Below, in pieces: positions 1 through 7,761 of a DNA stretch of 64,000 nt. The notes beneath the pieces are model-generated. The model did no database searches and was not told the DNA's origin. It saw nothing but the letters and a program-made list of their open reading frames with translations. Made by a program: the position numbers and the translations under genes. The stretch's first letter is position 1. Each line of letters opens with the position of its first letter. The DNA comes from Mesorhizobium mediterraneum (GTDB lineage: Bacteria > Pseudomonadota > Alphaproteobacteria > Rhizobiales > Rhizobiaceae): positions 124,001-188,000 of the forward strand of contig NZ_NPKI01000011.1 in assembly GCF_002284565.1 (NCBI RefSeq), read 5' to 3'.

Positions 1-530
1 GCGCCCGTAATGATGCGAAAGAGATGATCGGCCCGCGGCGCGAATGAGGGTTGGTCGACCGCCCAGCCGAGAGCCGTCATCAGGGCGAACAGGTCATCCC
101 CATTCATGTCGGGCCGCGCCGCGCCTTCGGCTTGTGCACGGAGCAGCAGTCGCGCGCTCGCCGAGTGCACCGCAGCGCATGAAGCATAAAGAGCGGAGTC
201 CGGGTTCGTGTGGGCGGCGGCCATCATGGCGACGACGCCCCTATAGCTTTGGGCGAACACCAACCATTCCTGGAACCAGGAGATGAGCGCTTCGTCAGGT
301 GAGTTCGACGTTTCGAGTTCATCTGCCCTCTGAGTCAGTGCGTCCAGATTCGTACACAGCAACGCTTCGAACAAGGCTTCTCGCGTCGGGAAATGACGCA
401 GCAGCGTGGCCAACCCGACGTCGGCCCGGCGGGCGATATCGCGCATGGACGCATTGATACCGTGCTCGGTGACGACGTCACGCGCGACCGCGAGGATATG
501 GTTGTAATTTTTTTTTGCGTCGGCTCGCAT
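1..530 (-). CDS. TetR-family transcriptional regulator, C-terminus cut by window edge
   Basis: Reading the minus strand from the ATG at 528-530 gives an open frame to position 1 with no stop. The first 60 residues form a TetR-type helix-turn-helix: a helix around residues 8-20, then the motif MRDIARRADVGLATLLRHF, which matches the TetR recognition helix (RDIARRAGVGxGTLYRHF) with A and L in place of the usual G and Y. The ligand domain is partly visible and ends in a typical TetR_C stretch (WAVDQPSFAPRADHLF). The gene is divergent from the reductase gene at 671, and the gap between them carries three copies of a near-palindrome, the expected layout for a local repressor. The ligand is unknown. 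A run of nine A residues follows the first codons (AAAAAAAAA inside codons 5-8). Confidence 0.85.
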   Translation of the reverse strand, partial: MRADAKKNYNHILAVARDVVTEHGINASMRDIARRADVGLATLLRHFPTREALFEALLCTNLDALTQRADELETSNSPDEALISWFQEWLVFAQSYRGVVAMMAAAHTNPDSALYASCAAVHSASARLLLRAQAEGAARPDMNGDDLFALMTALGWAVDQPSFAPRADHLFRIITG

Positions 531-546
531 GAGATGCCTTGATAAC

Positions 547-606
547 CGGATCGGTGATCCGTATATGTGGATCGGTGATCCGATTGTTAAGCGGATCGGT
601 GAACCA
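547..606. promoter_or_regulatory. Three iterated near-palindromes, putative TetR operators
   Basis: The sequence CGGATCGGTGATCCG occurs at 547-561, with one-base variant TGGATCGGTGATCCG at 568-582 and degenerate copy CGGATCGGTGAACCA at 592-606. Each is an inverted repeat GGATC-nnn-GATCC around a CGGT core; the third has lost part of its right arm. Start-to-start spacing is 21 and 24 bp, about two helical turns, which would place bound dimers on one face of the DNA. They lie between the TetR start (530) and the divergent reductase start (671), so autoregulation and control of the reductase are likely. The sites are read directly; the binding protein is inferred. Confidence 0.55.
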
Positions 607-670
607 CTAAATAGAGTGCGTCTGCACAAATGGCAACAAAGGCGCTGCCCGCCCCGCGAGGAAAATGAAC

Positions 671-1306
671 ATGAGCACTATCAGCATCATCGGCTAAGGC
701 GGTATGGCCGCAGCGATCGGCGGCCTTGCCGCCAAAGCCGGACACAGCGTCGAGGTGATGAGTCGCGACGCCGCCAAGGCGCGGGCGCTGGCCGAGCAGG
801 TTGGAGCCGGCGCGACGACCGGAACGTTTGGCGCCGCTCCGGTCGGGGACATCGTCATCCTGGCGGTGCCTTTTTCGGCCGTTCTCGACGTGGTGAAGCA
901 GTACGGCGAGAAGCTGGCAGGCAAGCTCCTCGTCGACATCACCAACCCCATCAAATCCGACTTCAGGGTTTTCTTGACTCCTGAAGACAGTTTCGGCGCG
1001 CAGGAGATCGCCAAGGTTGATCCTGCCAATGCCACTATCGTCAAGGCGTTCAACACCCAGAACGCCCAGGTCCTGGCTGCCGGTCCAATCGGGGGCCATC
1101 CATTGGACGTGTTCATCGCCGGGGACGACTCTCAGGCGAAGGCGCGCGTCTCGGCGTTCATCGACAGCCTCGGACTACGTCCGATGGATACCGGGCGGCT
1201 GATTATGGCGCGGACGTTAGAGCACGCCTGCATGCTGTGGCTGGGCCTCATGACCCACTCCATCAAACACACCAACTTCTCAATCCGCGTCAGCCTCCTC
1301 GGCTGA
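671..1306 (+). pseudogene. F420-type NADP oxidoreductase with in-frame stop in the Rossmann motif
   Basis: From the ATG at 671 the protein begins MSTISIIG and then meets TAA at 695-697, after which the same frame continues GGMAAAIGG and runs to a stop at 1306. The intact paralogue at 2381 begins MSIISIIGSGTMATAIAG, so the stop replaces the Ser of the GxGxxA dinucleotide-binding loop. The remainder aligns along its length with that paralogue (KAGHSVEVMSRDAAKARALAEQ, then a conserved NPIKSDF block). Initiation at the ATG at 704 would give a protein lacking beta-1 and half of the loop, which should not bind NADP(H) normally. A single base change (TCA to TAA) or a sequencing error explains it. 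I call it a pseudogene, with a shortened product as the alternative. Confidence 0.7.
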
Positions 1307-1352
1307 GCCCATGGCACCACGTCTCGCATCACATTACCCAAGGAGCAGCAGT

Positions 1353-2306
1353 ATGCGCGTTTTAGTTACTGGCGGGACCGGCCATATCGGTTCGTATATC
1401 ATCCCCGAGCTCATCGCGGCCGGACATGAGGTCATTGGCCTGGCCCGGTCGGACACATCCGCGACTGCGGTGTCGGCGCTCGGCGCCAAGGCACGTCGCG
1501 GGGATATCACCGACCTCGACGGGCTCAAGGCCGCGGCGGCGGAGTCCGACGGCGTCATCCACGTCGCGCACCGGCAAGACCTGCTGCCCTCTGGCGGGAT
1601 CGACGCCGTGGCCGCCGCGGAACTCCAAATCATGCTCGCCTACGGCGAGGCGCTGGCGGGGACCGGAAAGCCGCTCGTCGTCTCGGGGAGCATCGGCTCG
1701 CCGGGGTGGGAAAACCTGGGCCGGCCAGCCACCGAGGAAGATCCGGCTCTTCCCGGCGGCGATGCATACAAGGGCACCCTGCGGGTTCGTAACGCCGTGG
1801 AACTCGCCGTGATCGGCTTAGCGGGACGGGGCGTGCGGTCTTCGGTCGTCCGAATTCCTCCCATCGCGCACAGCACGACCGATGCCGGCTTCCTCCAGCT
1901 GCTGATCGGTCTCGCGAAGGAGAAGGGCGTTATCGGTTACCCTGGAGACGGCGCGAACCTCTGGCCGGCTGTGCATGCCCGCGACTTGGCCTCCCTGTTC
2001 CGCCTGGCGCTGGAGAAGGGGCCGGCTGGCAAATATTGGCACGGGATTGAGCGCGACGGCATCCGGTTCCGCGAGATCGCTGAGGCCATTGGCAGCCGTA
2101 TGGGCGTACCCGCCGTGCCCATCCCTGCGGACGTACTGATGTTGCCTGGCTTCTTCGGCTTTCTCGCGAATTTGGTCACGCTGAACCTTCCGGCGTCCAA
2201 CGCCATCACCCGCCAGACTCTCGGCTGGGATCCAGTTCAGCCGGGCCTGATCGAGGACCTCGACAACGGCCATTACTTCCCGGCGGGCCGTATCGCGATC
2301 CCGTAA
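1353..2306 (+). CDS. Extended SDR / NAD-dependent epimerase-like oxidoreductase
   Basis: The protein starts MRVLVTGGTGHIGSYIIPEL, with the TGGTGHIG nucleotide-binding loop of atypical extended short-chain dehydrogenases at residues 6-13, and is about 317 residues long, usual for the NAD(P)H-binding epimerase family. An acidic or charged loop (GLARSD) follows beta-2 as the cofactor-selecting site. I chose the ATG at 1353 because AAGGAG lies eight bases upstream at 1340-1345; an upstream start at 1311 would add 14 residues with no family match. It lies 46 bases after the broken reductase and upstream of its intact paralogue, all on one strand, so a redox operon is likely. Its substrate cannot be told from sequence. 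Confidence 0.85.
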   Translation: MRVLVTGGTGHIGSYIIPELIAAGHEVIGLARSDTSATAVSALGAKARRGDITDLDGLKAAAAESDGVIHVAHRQDLLPSGGIDAVAAAELQIMLAYGEALAGTGKPLVVSGSIGSPGWENLGRPATEEDPALPGGDAYKGTLRVRNAVELAVIGLAGRGVRSSVVRIPPIAHSTTDAGFLQLLIGLAKEKGVIGYPGDGANLWPAVHARDLASLFRLALEKGPAGKYWHGIERDGIRFREIAEAIGSRMGVPAVPIPADVLMLPGFFGFLANLVTLNLPASNAITRQTLGWDPVQPGLIEDLDNGHYFPAGRIAIP

Positions 2307-2380
2307 TTCGTCAAACCAATAAACGGGATCCCCCGTCTAGAGACCACCAGCAATAACCCCATCTCAATAGGAGACTGCAC

Positions 2381-3001
2381 ATGAGCATTATCAGCATCAT
2401 TGGCTCTGGAACTATGGCCACGGCGATTGCCGGCCGTGTCGCCAAGGCTGGACACACTGTCGAGGTGGTCGGCCGCGACCCCGCCAAGGCGCGGGCGCTC
2501 GCCGACCAACTTGGAGCCGGAGCGACCACTGGGACATACGGAGCCGCCCCCGCGGGCGACATCGTCATCCTCGCCGTGCCGTACAGCGGTGCAGCGGCGG
2601 CGGTGGCCGACTTTGGGAAAGCGCTCGATGGCAAGGTGATCGTCGACATCGCCAACCCGGTTGCCCCCGACCTCTCGGGCCTCGTCACGCCCCACGGCAG
2701 CTCTGGCGCGCAGGAGACCGCAAAGGGCCTCCCCGCCGGCGCGCATGTTGTGAAGGCGTTCAACACGATCTTTGGTCACGTGCTTGCGAAGGGTGGACGC
2801 CTCGACGCGTTCATCGCAGCCGACGATGCGGAGGCGAAAGCGCGCGTCTCGACGTTCCTCGAAAGTCTCGGGCTGCGTCCGCTCGACGTGGGCGGCTTGC
2901 ACATGGCCCAGACGCTGGAGGCGCTCGGTTTGATGATGATTGGCCTCGCCAAAAACGGCGCTGGCACCTGGGACTTCGCCATGAACGTCGATATCGGCTG
3001 A
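2381..3001 (+). CDS. NADPH-dependent F420 reductase-like oxidoreductase
   Basis: This 206-residue protein begins MSIISIIGSGTMATAIAGRV, an intact GxGxxA Rossmann loop at residues 8-13, followed by the GRDPAK loop after beta-2 that usually binds the NADP phosphate. The block VVKAFNTIF and the C-terminal LRPLDVGGLHMAQTLE region are typical of the NADP oxidoreductase coenzyme-F420-dependent family, a common annotation in non-methanogens where the partner is not F420. AGGAGA lies nine bases before the ATG. It is a close paralogue of the interrupted gene at 671 and more distantly related to the gene at 7762. It probably reduces a small carbonyl or flavin substrate in the cytoplasm. Confidence 0.85.
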   Translation: MSIISIIGSGTMATAIAGRVAKAGHTVEVVGRDPAKARALADQLGAGATTGTYGAAPAGDIVILAVPYSGAAAAVADFGKALDGKVIVDIANPVAPDLSGLVTPHGSSGAQETAKGLPAGAHVVKAFNTIFGHVLAKGGRLDAFIAADDAEAKARVSTFLESLGLRPLDVGGLHMAQTLEALGLMMIGLAKNGAGTWDFAMNVDIG

Positions 3002-3261
3002 ATCACCGACATCAGCCCTCACCGGCAGATCCGCAACACCACTGGAAGCAAGTCATCCGATGGCTGTCGTCACCCGATGAGTCGGGCGTGCTGTCGGGTG
3101 CCATGTGGTTCGCATGGTCAATGCGGCTCGGAAACACATAGTCGGCAATAGCACCGCCCCGACGTTCGAGCCATGCTAATAGGCTGAAGCGCACATCGGA
3201 GGTCAATTCGAATTAGACGGGTCGGCCGGTCTTCTGCTGCACTACAGCCAAGGAATCGATC

Positions 3262-4371
3262 ATGATCACTCCCTTCCAGATTCCCTATGATGCGGACCAG
3301 ACCGCTGACCTTCGTAGCCGCCTCGCACGGACGCGTTGGGCCGACGCGGTAACTGACGACTGGACCATGGGAACCGAGCGCGGCGTCCTCAACCAGTTCA
3401 TCGATTTCTGGCGTGACGGCTATGACTGGGCGCAGCGGCGAGACCGGCTTAACCAGCTTCCCCATTTCTGGACGACGGTCGACGGCCATGGCATACACTT
3501 TCTGCATTTTCGCAGCGGACAAAGTGGATCTATCCCGCTACTGCTGATGAACGGGTGGCCGTCCAGCTTCGTGGAGTTTCAGCGTATAGCGCCGCTGCTT
3601 ACCCAGGGAACGCCGGCATTCGATGTCGTGATCCCCACCATGCCCGGCTTCGGCTACTCGGACAGGCCAACCCGGCCCTACGAGGCGGAGCCCAGTGACC
3701 TTTATCCGAAGCTAATGACGATGCTAGGCTATGGGCGGTTCGTCGTGGCCGGGACTGACATCGGCTCCGGCCTTGCCACCCGGATAGCCCTTCGGCATGC
3801 GGCGCGTTTGCTGGCTCTGCATGTCTCGGCGGTCGCGCTGAAGCCGATTCCAGAAGATGCGTCGCCCCTGTCGAAAGCCGAGATCGACTATGACGAGCGC
3901 CTCCAACTGTGGAGCCGGGAGGAAGGGGGCTATCAGGCGATCCAGAGCTCGAGGCCACAAACTCTCGCCTTTGGGCTTGCCGACAGTCCTGTTGGCCTCG
4001 CCTCGTGGATTGTCGAGAAATTCCGGGCCTGGACGGACTGCGATGGCGACATCCTCTCTGTCTGGCCACTCGAAGCCTTGACTGACACTCTGACGATCTA
4101 CTGGATGACCAACACGATCGGGTCGTCTGTCCGCTACTATTACGACGCCGCCCGGCTGCGGCCGCCGCTGCGGGCAGATGACTTCGTGCATGTCCCCACC
4201 GCCGTCGCTATGTGGCCACATGATCTGACGCTCGCGCCGCGCGAGCGGGCGGAGCGGCTCTACAATGTGCGGAGCTACACCGTCTTTCCGCGTGGCGGGC
4301 ATTTTCCGGCCTGGGAAACGCCGGAACTCTACGCCGACGATTTGCGAAAGATCGCGCTCGCCGCGATCTGA
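3262..4371 (+). CDS. Epoxide hydrolase (EHN-domain alpha/beta hydrolase)
   Basis: A 369-residue protein with the epoxide hydrolase N-terminal domain (residues 2-105: FQIPYDADQTADLRSRLART and WTTVDGHGIHFLHF) followed by an alpha/beta hydrolase fold. The nucleophile elbow GTDIGSG places Asp at about residue 166, and the C-terminal GGHFPAWE near residue 352 carries the catalytic His. The canonical HGWP oxyanion motif reads NGWP here (residue 97), an unusual change that also occurs in some juvenile-hormone-type members. AAGGA precedes the ATG by seven bases. It should open epoxides of xenobiotic or lipid origin to diols. It ends ten bases before a small downstream gene. Confidence 0.9.
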   Translation: MITPFQIPYDADQTADLRSRLARTRWADAVTDDWTMGTERGVLNQFIDFWRDGYDWAQRRDRLNQLPHFWTTVDGHGIHFLHFRSGQSGSIPLLLMNGWPSSFVEFQRIAPLLTQGTPAFDVVIPTMPGFGYSDRPTRPYEAEPSDLYPKLMTMLGYGRFVVAGTDIGSGLATRIALRHAARLLALHVSAVALKPIPEDASPLSKAEIDYDERLQLWSREEGGYQAIQSSRPQTLAFGLADSPVGLASWIVEKFRAWTDCDGDILSVWPLEALTDTLTIYWMTNTIGSSVRYYYDAARLRPPLRADDFVHVPTAVAMWPHDLTLAPRERAERLYNVRSYTVFPRGGHFPAWETPELYADDLRKIALAAI

Positions 4372-4381
4372 ACGAACAAGC

Positions 4382-4720
4382 GTGTTCCGCTTCACTCACG
4401 AGCGGGCACGGCTCGTGGAGATTGCCCGCCAGCGGTGTGCCGAGCAGGCGCGGCTGGCCAAGCTCGAAGAACAGCGGGTAGAATATCTCGATCGCAAGCT
4501 CGCGCAGGCAGAGCCGCGTGATCGACTACGGACGTTTCTGACGACGCTTCCCGCTGACCCCGTCTCCGAGGAAGCGTCTGCCTTTCATGCTTTCATCGAA
4601 TGGGCCCGACCGCGGCTGAAGAAGATGGACGCCCAACTGCAACTCGCGACGATAGCCGCTGAGGCGGCGGAAATGGAAGCCTTCGCACCAACTGACGATG
4701 CCAACGGTCTGCAACGATAA
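4382..4720 (+). CDS. Small hypothetical protein, charged and helical
   Basis: From the GTG at 4382 an open frame encodes about 112 residues rich in Arg, Glu, Ala and Leu (HERARLVEIARQRCAEQARL, EWARPRLKKMDAQLQLATIA), predicted to be almost wholly helical with possible coiled coil. The frame is also open upstream, inside the hydrolase gene, so the start is uncertain. No family is recognised. It ends exactly at a strong hairpin and is convergent with an AlpA-type regulator, so it may be a leftover of an integrated element, either a whole small gene or the C-terminus of a longer one. Confidence 0.45.
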   Translation: MFRFTHERARLVEIARQRCAEQARLAKLEEQRVEYLDRKLAQAEPRDRLRTFLTTLPADPVSEEASAFHAFIEWARPRLKKMDAQLQLATIAAEAAEMEAFAPTDDANGLQR

Positions 4721-4749
4721 GCCATCGCATCCATGGGATGCGATGGCTT
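4719..4749. terminator. 14-bp perfect hairpin between convergent genes
   Basis: AAGCCATCGCATCC at 4719-4732 is the exact reverse complement of the stretch at 4736-4749, with a 3-base loop. The stem overlaps the stop codon of the upstream gene and sits five bases from the end of the convergent AlpA-type gene, so it may terminate transcription from both sides. There is no long T run, so a bidirectional terminator or transcript-stabilising stem is inferred. Confidence 0.6.
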
Positions 4750-4754
4750 CAGTG

Positions 4755-5126
4755 TTAGTCCGATGACCTATCAGTCTGTTTGACCGGCCGGGCTTTGCGC
4801 TGATGGACATCCGGCCCGGGCGCGATCTTCGCTCGGCCCTCAAGACAGGTCTGGCGGCGCTGCTCCAGCCACGCTTCGACCTCCTCCAGGTCCCACACGA
4901 TGCATCGCGGCGTGAGATTGAAGCGGCGAGGGAATTCCTCGCGTTTTTCCATTTCATAGATCGTGCTGTCGGCGAGCGGTACGATGAGCCGGAGCTCATT
5001 CCGTCGGATGTTTCGTGGTAGCCCGGTCAGCACGGTGGCGGGACCAGAATATCCCACCGGGTCTTTGTCGTCGTAATCCTGATACGGTATCATCAGGATG
5101 CGAACGCGATCTGGCTTCTTGGTCAT
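4755..5126 (-). CDS. AlpA-family phage/island regulatory protein
   Basis: This 123-residue protein contains the AlpA (MerR-like winged helix) signature at about residues 44-92: NELRLIVPLADSTIYEMEKR, then FPRRFNLTPRCIVWDLEEVE and AWLEQRR. AlpA proteins act as excisionase-type or integrase-activating regulators of integrated prophages and islands. The N-terminal 40 residues and the basic C-terminal tail are poorly conserved. GGAGG lies six bases upstream of the ATG. Its start faces an AT-rich region that holds a guaA-like attachment core at 5413, as expected for a recombination-directionality gene at an element end. No integrase gene is found nearby, so the element is probably a remnant or continues outside the window. 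Confidence 0.75.
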   Translation of the reverse strand: MTKKPDRVRILMIPYQDYDDKDPVGYSGPATVLTGLPRNIRRNELRLIVPLADSTIYEMEKREEFPRRFNLTPRCIVWDLEEVEAWLEQRRQTCLEGRAKIAPGPDVHQRKARPVKQTDRSSD

Positions 5127-5675
5127 GTTTATCCTCCGTGGTTGAAGGATGTTTGATGCCGCTGCGGCTTTGCCTGGTCGCGTAGCTATCGTTGGTCGGG
5201 AACCTGACGGTACTTTTGGGTGTGCTCACGTTTCGAATGTCAGGCCTGGAAAGGCGGGCCGAGAGCCGATAGTAGTCGATAGATCGCTCGTGGGGGTTGG
5301 CCAAAATTTCGCCAACTAAATCAGAACGGTAGGATCCTGACGGGTCCTAGGCCGGTAGTATTTGGACGGAAAAATATTTTCTTCAGAAAATTCAATTAGT
5401 TAGCACAGGGCCGAACGATCGAGTGGGAGTGGAGTAGATTGGAGTACTGTCGGATACATTCGGAAATTGTTGGTCCCCGATAGTGGGCGATAGTTCGCGG
5501 GCGATTCTGCAAGAACGAGCAGCAGTTTTGCAGATCGGCGATAGACCTTGCGATTGTGTGTCGAGATGTTCAAGGGGATCGATACACCGCGCCGTTCACG
5601 GCACATGCTTCGGATTGGGATTGGAGCGCCGATAAAAATCCTCGGACAATAGACCTCATGTTCCGGGGATTTGTA
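5127..5675. other. AT-rich non-coding region with guaA-like attachment core and CGATAG repeats
   Basis: I see no gene in this 550-base stretch. It holds the promoter side of the AlpA-type gene, a guaA-3'-end-like core at 5413-5430, and several copies of CGATAG on both sides of the core (5267, 5277, 5478, 5488 and near 5538). The stretch around 5370-5400 is much more AT-rich than the flanking genes. This is how the arm region of a tyrosine-integrase attachment site often looks, but arm-site identity is not proven. Confidence 0.45.
5413..5430 (+). repeat. guaA 3'-end-like attachment core, copy A
   Basis: GAACGATCGAGTGGGAGT differs by one base from the copy at 10783-10800. In the frame ATC GAG TGG GAG it would spell I-E-W-E, the C-terminus of GMP synthase, but the next codon is TGG rather than a stop, so this copy is degenerate. 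It is not preceded by a guaA reading frame. It is best read as an attachment-site remnant left by an element that integrates at the 3' end of guaA. Confidence 0.5.
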
Positions 5676-5909
5676 TCAGGGTCTAAGCCCGGTCGAGACC
5701 AACGAGACGAGCACAAGGCCGCCGAGCACAGCGAAAAGGGCGCCATAGCTGAATACGCTCTCGTGGCCCCGTAGTTCCAGAGTGCTCCCGCAATGAGGCT
5801 GGCGACGAGCTGCATGACGCCGACCGTCGTGCTGTACCAGCCAATGCCGCTTGCCCGCAGATGCTGGCACAAAATCCGCGGCGAACGTTGAAGTCGGCAA
5901 CCGCGGCAT
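5676..5909 (-). pseudogene. C-terminal stub of an MFS transporter with two indels
   Basis: The minus strand carries pieces of one membrane protein split over two frames. STFAADFVPA lies in frame 1, LRASGIGWYSTTVGVMQLVA and SLIAGALWNY in frame 2, then GHESVFSYGALFAVLGGLVL and VSLVSTGLRP again in frame 1 up to the stop at 5676. Joined, they match the last helices of a major facilitator transporter (the RASGIGWYSTTVG helix is characteristic). Small deletions near 5860 (two bases) and 5767 (one base) add up to three and restore the frame. The first roughly 350 residues are absent, and the stub begins at the stop codon of a hydrolase relic. It is clearly dead. Confidence 0.65.
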
Positions 5910-6063
5910 CAGGCCTTAAAGAAGGCCAGCAGGTCCGCCTTGATGATGTCTGCGTGGGGCGTGGGCTGCCGTGCGGCAGATCCTTGTAGACCTTCGGCGT
6001 GCCGTTCTTCAGCAGCTTGGCCGACGGCGGACCTAAGTCGGCGAGCGGAACAATTTTGGCGTC
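5910..6063 (-). pseudogene. C-terminal stub of a chloroperoxidase-type alpha/beta hydrolase
   Basis: Immediately beyond the stop of the SDR gene at 6067, the minus strand reads DAKIVPLADLGPPSAKLLKN then GTPKVYKDLPHG, and after a frameshift PTPHADIIKADLLAFFKA and stop at about 5910. This matches the C-terminus of non-haem chloroperoxidase / arylesterase hydrolases (usual form QIVPxxDS, LLKNGTLKVYKGxPHG, NADLLAF), including the region of the catalytic His (LPHG). Everything upstream of about 50 codons is missing and was replaced by the SDR gene, so a deletion or insertion junction lies at about 6064. The frame break lies near 5960. Confidence 0.6.
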
Positions 6064-6066
6064 CTG

Positions 6067-6879
6067 CTACGCGACGAAACGGACCACGCCGCCATCCACC
6101 CGTAAAGCCGCGCCGGTTGTCGCCGAAGCCTGCTCCGAGCATGCGTAGATGATCATGTTGGCTACCTCGTCGGTGGTCGCGAAGCGTTGGATGAGGGTGG
6201 TCGGACGCATCGCCTTCAGGAAGCCCTGCTCGGCTTCCTGAAGCGTGATCCCGTTTGCGTCAGCCCGCTTCGCCATGAAGTCGCCCAGGATCTCAGAGCG
6301 GGTGGGTCCCGGCAGGACGGCGTTGACGGTGACGCCCGTGCCCGCGACCGCCTCGGCAAGCCCGCGCGAGACCGCGAGTTGAGCTGTCTTAGTCATGCCG
6401 TAGTCAAGCATTTCCTTGGGGATGTTGACTGCGGACTCGCTACTTACAAACACGACGCGGCCCCAGCCTTTCGCCACCATCCGCGGCAGATAATGACGGG
6501 TCACGCGCACGCCACTCATTACATTCAACTGGAAGAGACCAAGCCAGTCCTCGTCCGGGATCTTCGCGATGTCCTCGACGCCACTGTAGCCCCGGATGTG
6601 AGCCGTGCCCACGTTGTTCACAAGGATATCGGCGTCCGGCGCCTGCGCGATCAAGGCTTCGGCACCCTCCGTTGTCGCAAGATCGGCGGCGATACCCGAG
6701 ATGTCGCTTCCGGGAAAGGCCTGTCGCATCTGCCGTACCGCCTCGTCAATCCGGACGTATCCACGGCCGTTGATGACGACCGATGCGCCGGCACGGGCTA
6801 GTCCCTCCGCGGTAGCACGGCCGATGCCTGCCGTTGACCCCGTAACGATCGCCTTGCGGCCCTTCAGTTCGATATTCAT
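6067..6879 (-). CDS. SDR-family oxidoreductase
   Basis: A 270-residue classical-type short-chain dehydrogenase. The cofactor loop is TGSTAGIGRA (residues 14-23), NNVG stands for the NNAG motif near residue 89, and the catalytic Ser and the YxxxK motif are visible as SSESAVNIPKEMLDYGMTK. NGRG after beta-2 suggests NADP preference. GGAGA lies nine bases before the ATG. Length and the C-terminal DGGVVRFVA fit the family. Its stop abuts degraded gene ends, so the downstream side is a rearrangement point. It probably acts on a small alcohol or ketone; the substrate is unknown. Confidence 0.9.
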   Translation of the reverse strand: MNIELKGRKAIVTGSTAGIGRATAEGLARAGASVVINGRGYVRIDEAVRQMRQAFPGSDISGIAADLATTEGAEALIAQAPDADILVNNVGTAHIRGYSGVEDIAKIPDEDWLGLFQLNVMSGVRVTRHYLPRMVAKGWGRVVFVSSESAVNIPKEMLDYGMTKTAQLAVSRGLAEAVAGTGVTVNAVLPGPTRSEILGDFMAKRADANGITLQEAEQGFLKAMRPTTLIQRFATTDEVANMIIYACSEQASATTGAALRVDGGVVRFVA

Positions 6880-7022
6880 GTTATTTCATCTCCAAATTAT
6901 AGGTGAACAAGGCGATCGATCCACTGATCCAGGCTGGAAGCGCAGATTGTCGCCCGTCGAGTACGGGCAACATCCGGACGAAGGCAGCGTTGGGAAGCGT
7001 GGATAGCGCCAGGACAGGGGCG

Positions 7023-7526
7023 TCAGCTCGCTTTCTTTGCTGCTTCAGCCTCCGCTGCGCGGGCGAGGCTTTCGACCCACTCCTGGTGATAGCGGTAGAG
7101 CGCGCCGGGATGCTTGTGCCCGAGAAGGTCCAGAAACCAGGCTCCCTGTTGCGTCTCCTCGGTCAGGACATGGCAGCCATCGTTAGTCGGCGTGATAACC
7201 CAGCCGTGATATGCGCTCGAGCCGGTCTCATCGCCGTCGACTGTCGTCGCCCAAGCGAGCCGGCGCAAGGGCTCGAACTCGGTCACGACAAGGCTCATCG
7301 GGAATCCGACGGTGACTCGACTGTACGTGGTTCCGAGCGCCAGTTCCGCCTCACCTGTCAGGATCTTGACCTGGTCTTCGGCAGGAAAGTAGCTCAGCCA
7401 ATTCTCGGCATCGACGAGCAGCTTCCAGACCACTTCAGGCGGCGCCTTAACGTCGATGTCGTTCAGCGCATAGATGGCCGACGTTCTGGGGTCATACCGC
7501 TCCGGCCAGATTACATGGTCGTACAT
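7023..7526 (-). CDS. SRPBCC-family (START-like) protein
   Basis: The 167-residue protein shows the SRPBCC helix-grip pattern: a beta strand NDIDVKAPPEVVWKLLVDAE with the family's APxxxVWxxLxD motif, then WLSYFPAEDQVKIL, and a C-terminal long helix (YRYHQEWVESLARAAEAEAA) that closes the ligand cavity. Members bind hydrophobic ligands or act as polyketide cyclases or Aha1-like proteins. There is no catalytic signature that fixes a reaction. The gene lies on the same strand as the SDR 144 bases downstream and 235 bases after the reductase at 7762, with a reductase relic in between, so it belongs to the same detoxification-type group. Confidence 0.85.
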   Translation of the reverse strand: MYDHVIWPERYDPRTSAIYALNDIDVKAPPEVVWKLLVDAENWLSYFPAEDQVKILTGEAELALGTTYSRVTVGFPMSLVVTEFEPLRRLAWATTVDGDETGSSAYHGWVITPTNDGCHVLTEETQQGAWFLDLLGHKHPGALYRYHQEWVESLARAAEAEAAKKAS

Positions 7527-7529
7527 GGT

Positions 7530-7645
7530 TCATTTGTCCTTTTTGAACAGGTCCTGGAAGATCAATGGCGCCCAGCTCTTGTCCCGCGCCTGCACTAGCT
7601 GACCGCCTTCCGCGATCTTGCCGAGGCTAACCGGCCCATACGCCG
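7530..7645 (-). pseudogene. C-terminal fragment duplicated from an F420-type NADP reductase
   Basis: The minus strand between the SRPBCC gene and the reductase at 7762 encodes YGPVSLGKIAEGGQLVQA, then RDKSWAPLIFQDLFKKDK and stop. This matches the end of the neighbouring reductase (FAPVKLGKLNEGGALVHA, RGRTWGQLIFQDLFKKEQ) residue by residue over about 36 positions. No matching N-terminal part is found upstream within the 100 bases available. It is therefore the tail of a second reductase gene, left by deletion after a tandem duplication. The divergence between the copies shows the event is not recent. Confidence 0.6.
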
Positions 7646-7761
7646 TCAGGCCCAGCCCAACCTTCGCGACTTTGTGGCGTTCAAATATTCGGTCGCGCGC
7701 TGCTCGAAGAAATTGGCGCGCGCGACCAGTTCTCGGCGCCGATCGCACGGTCGTAGATCGA

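Noticed and set aside
529..984. A 151-codon frame over the TetR operators and the broken reductase gene
   Set aside because: Different frame from the reductase family sequence; Arg-rich and without motifs.
3012..3206. A 64-codon minus-strand frame between the reductase and epoxide hydrolase genes
   Set aside because: No motif or ribosome site; the stretch probably holds the hydrolase promoter.
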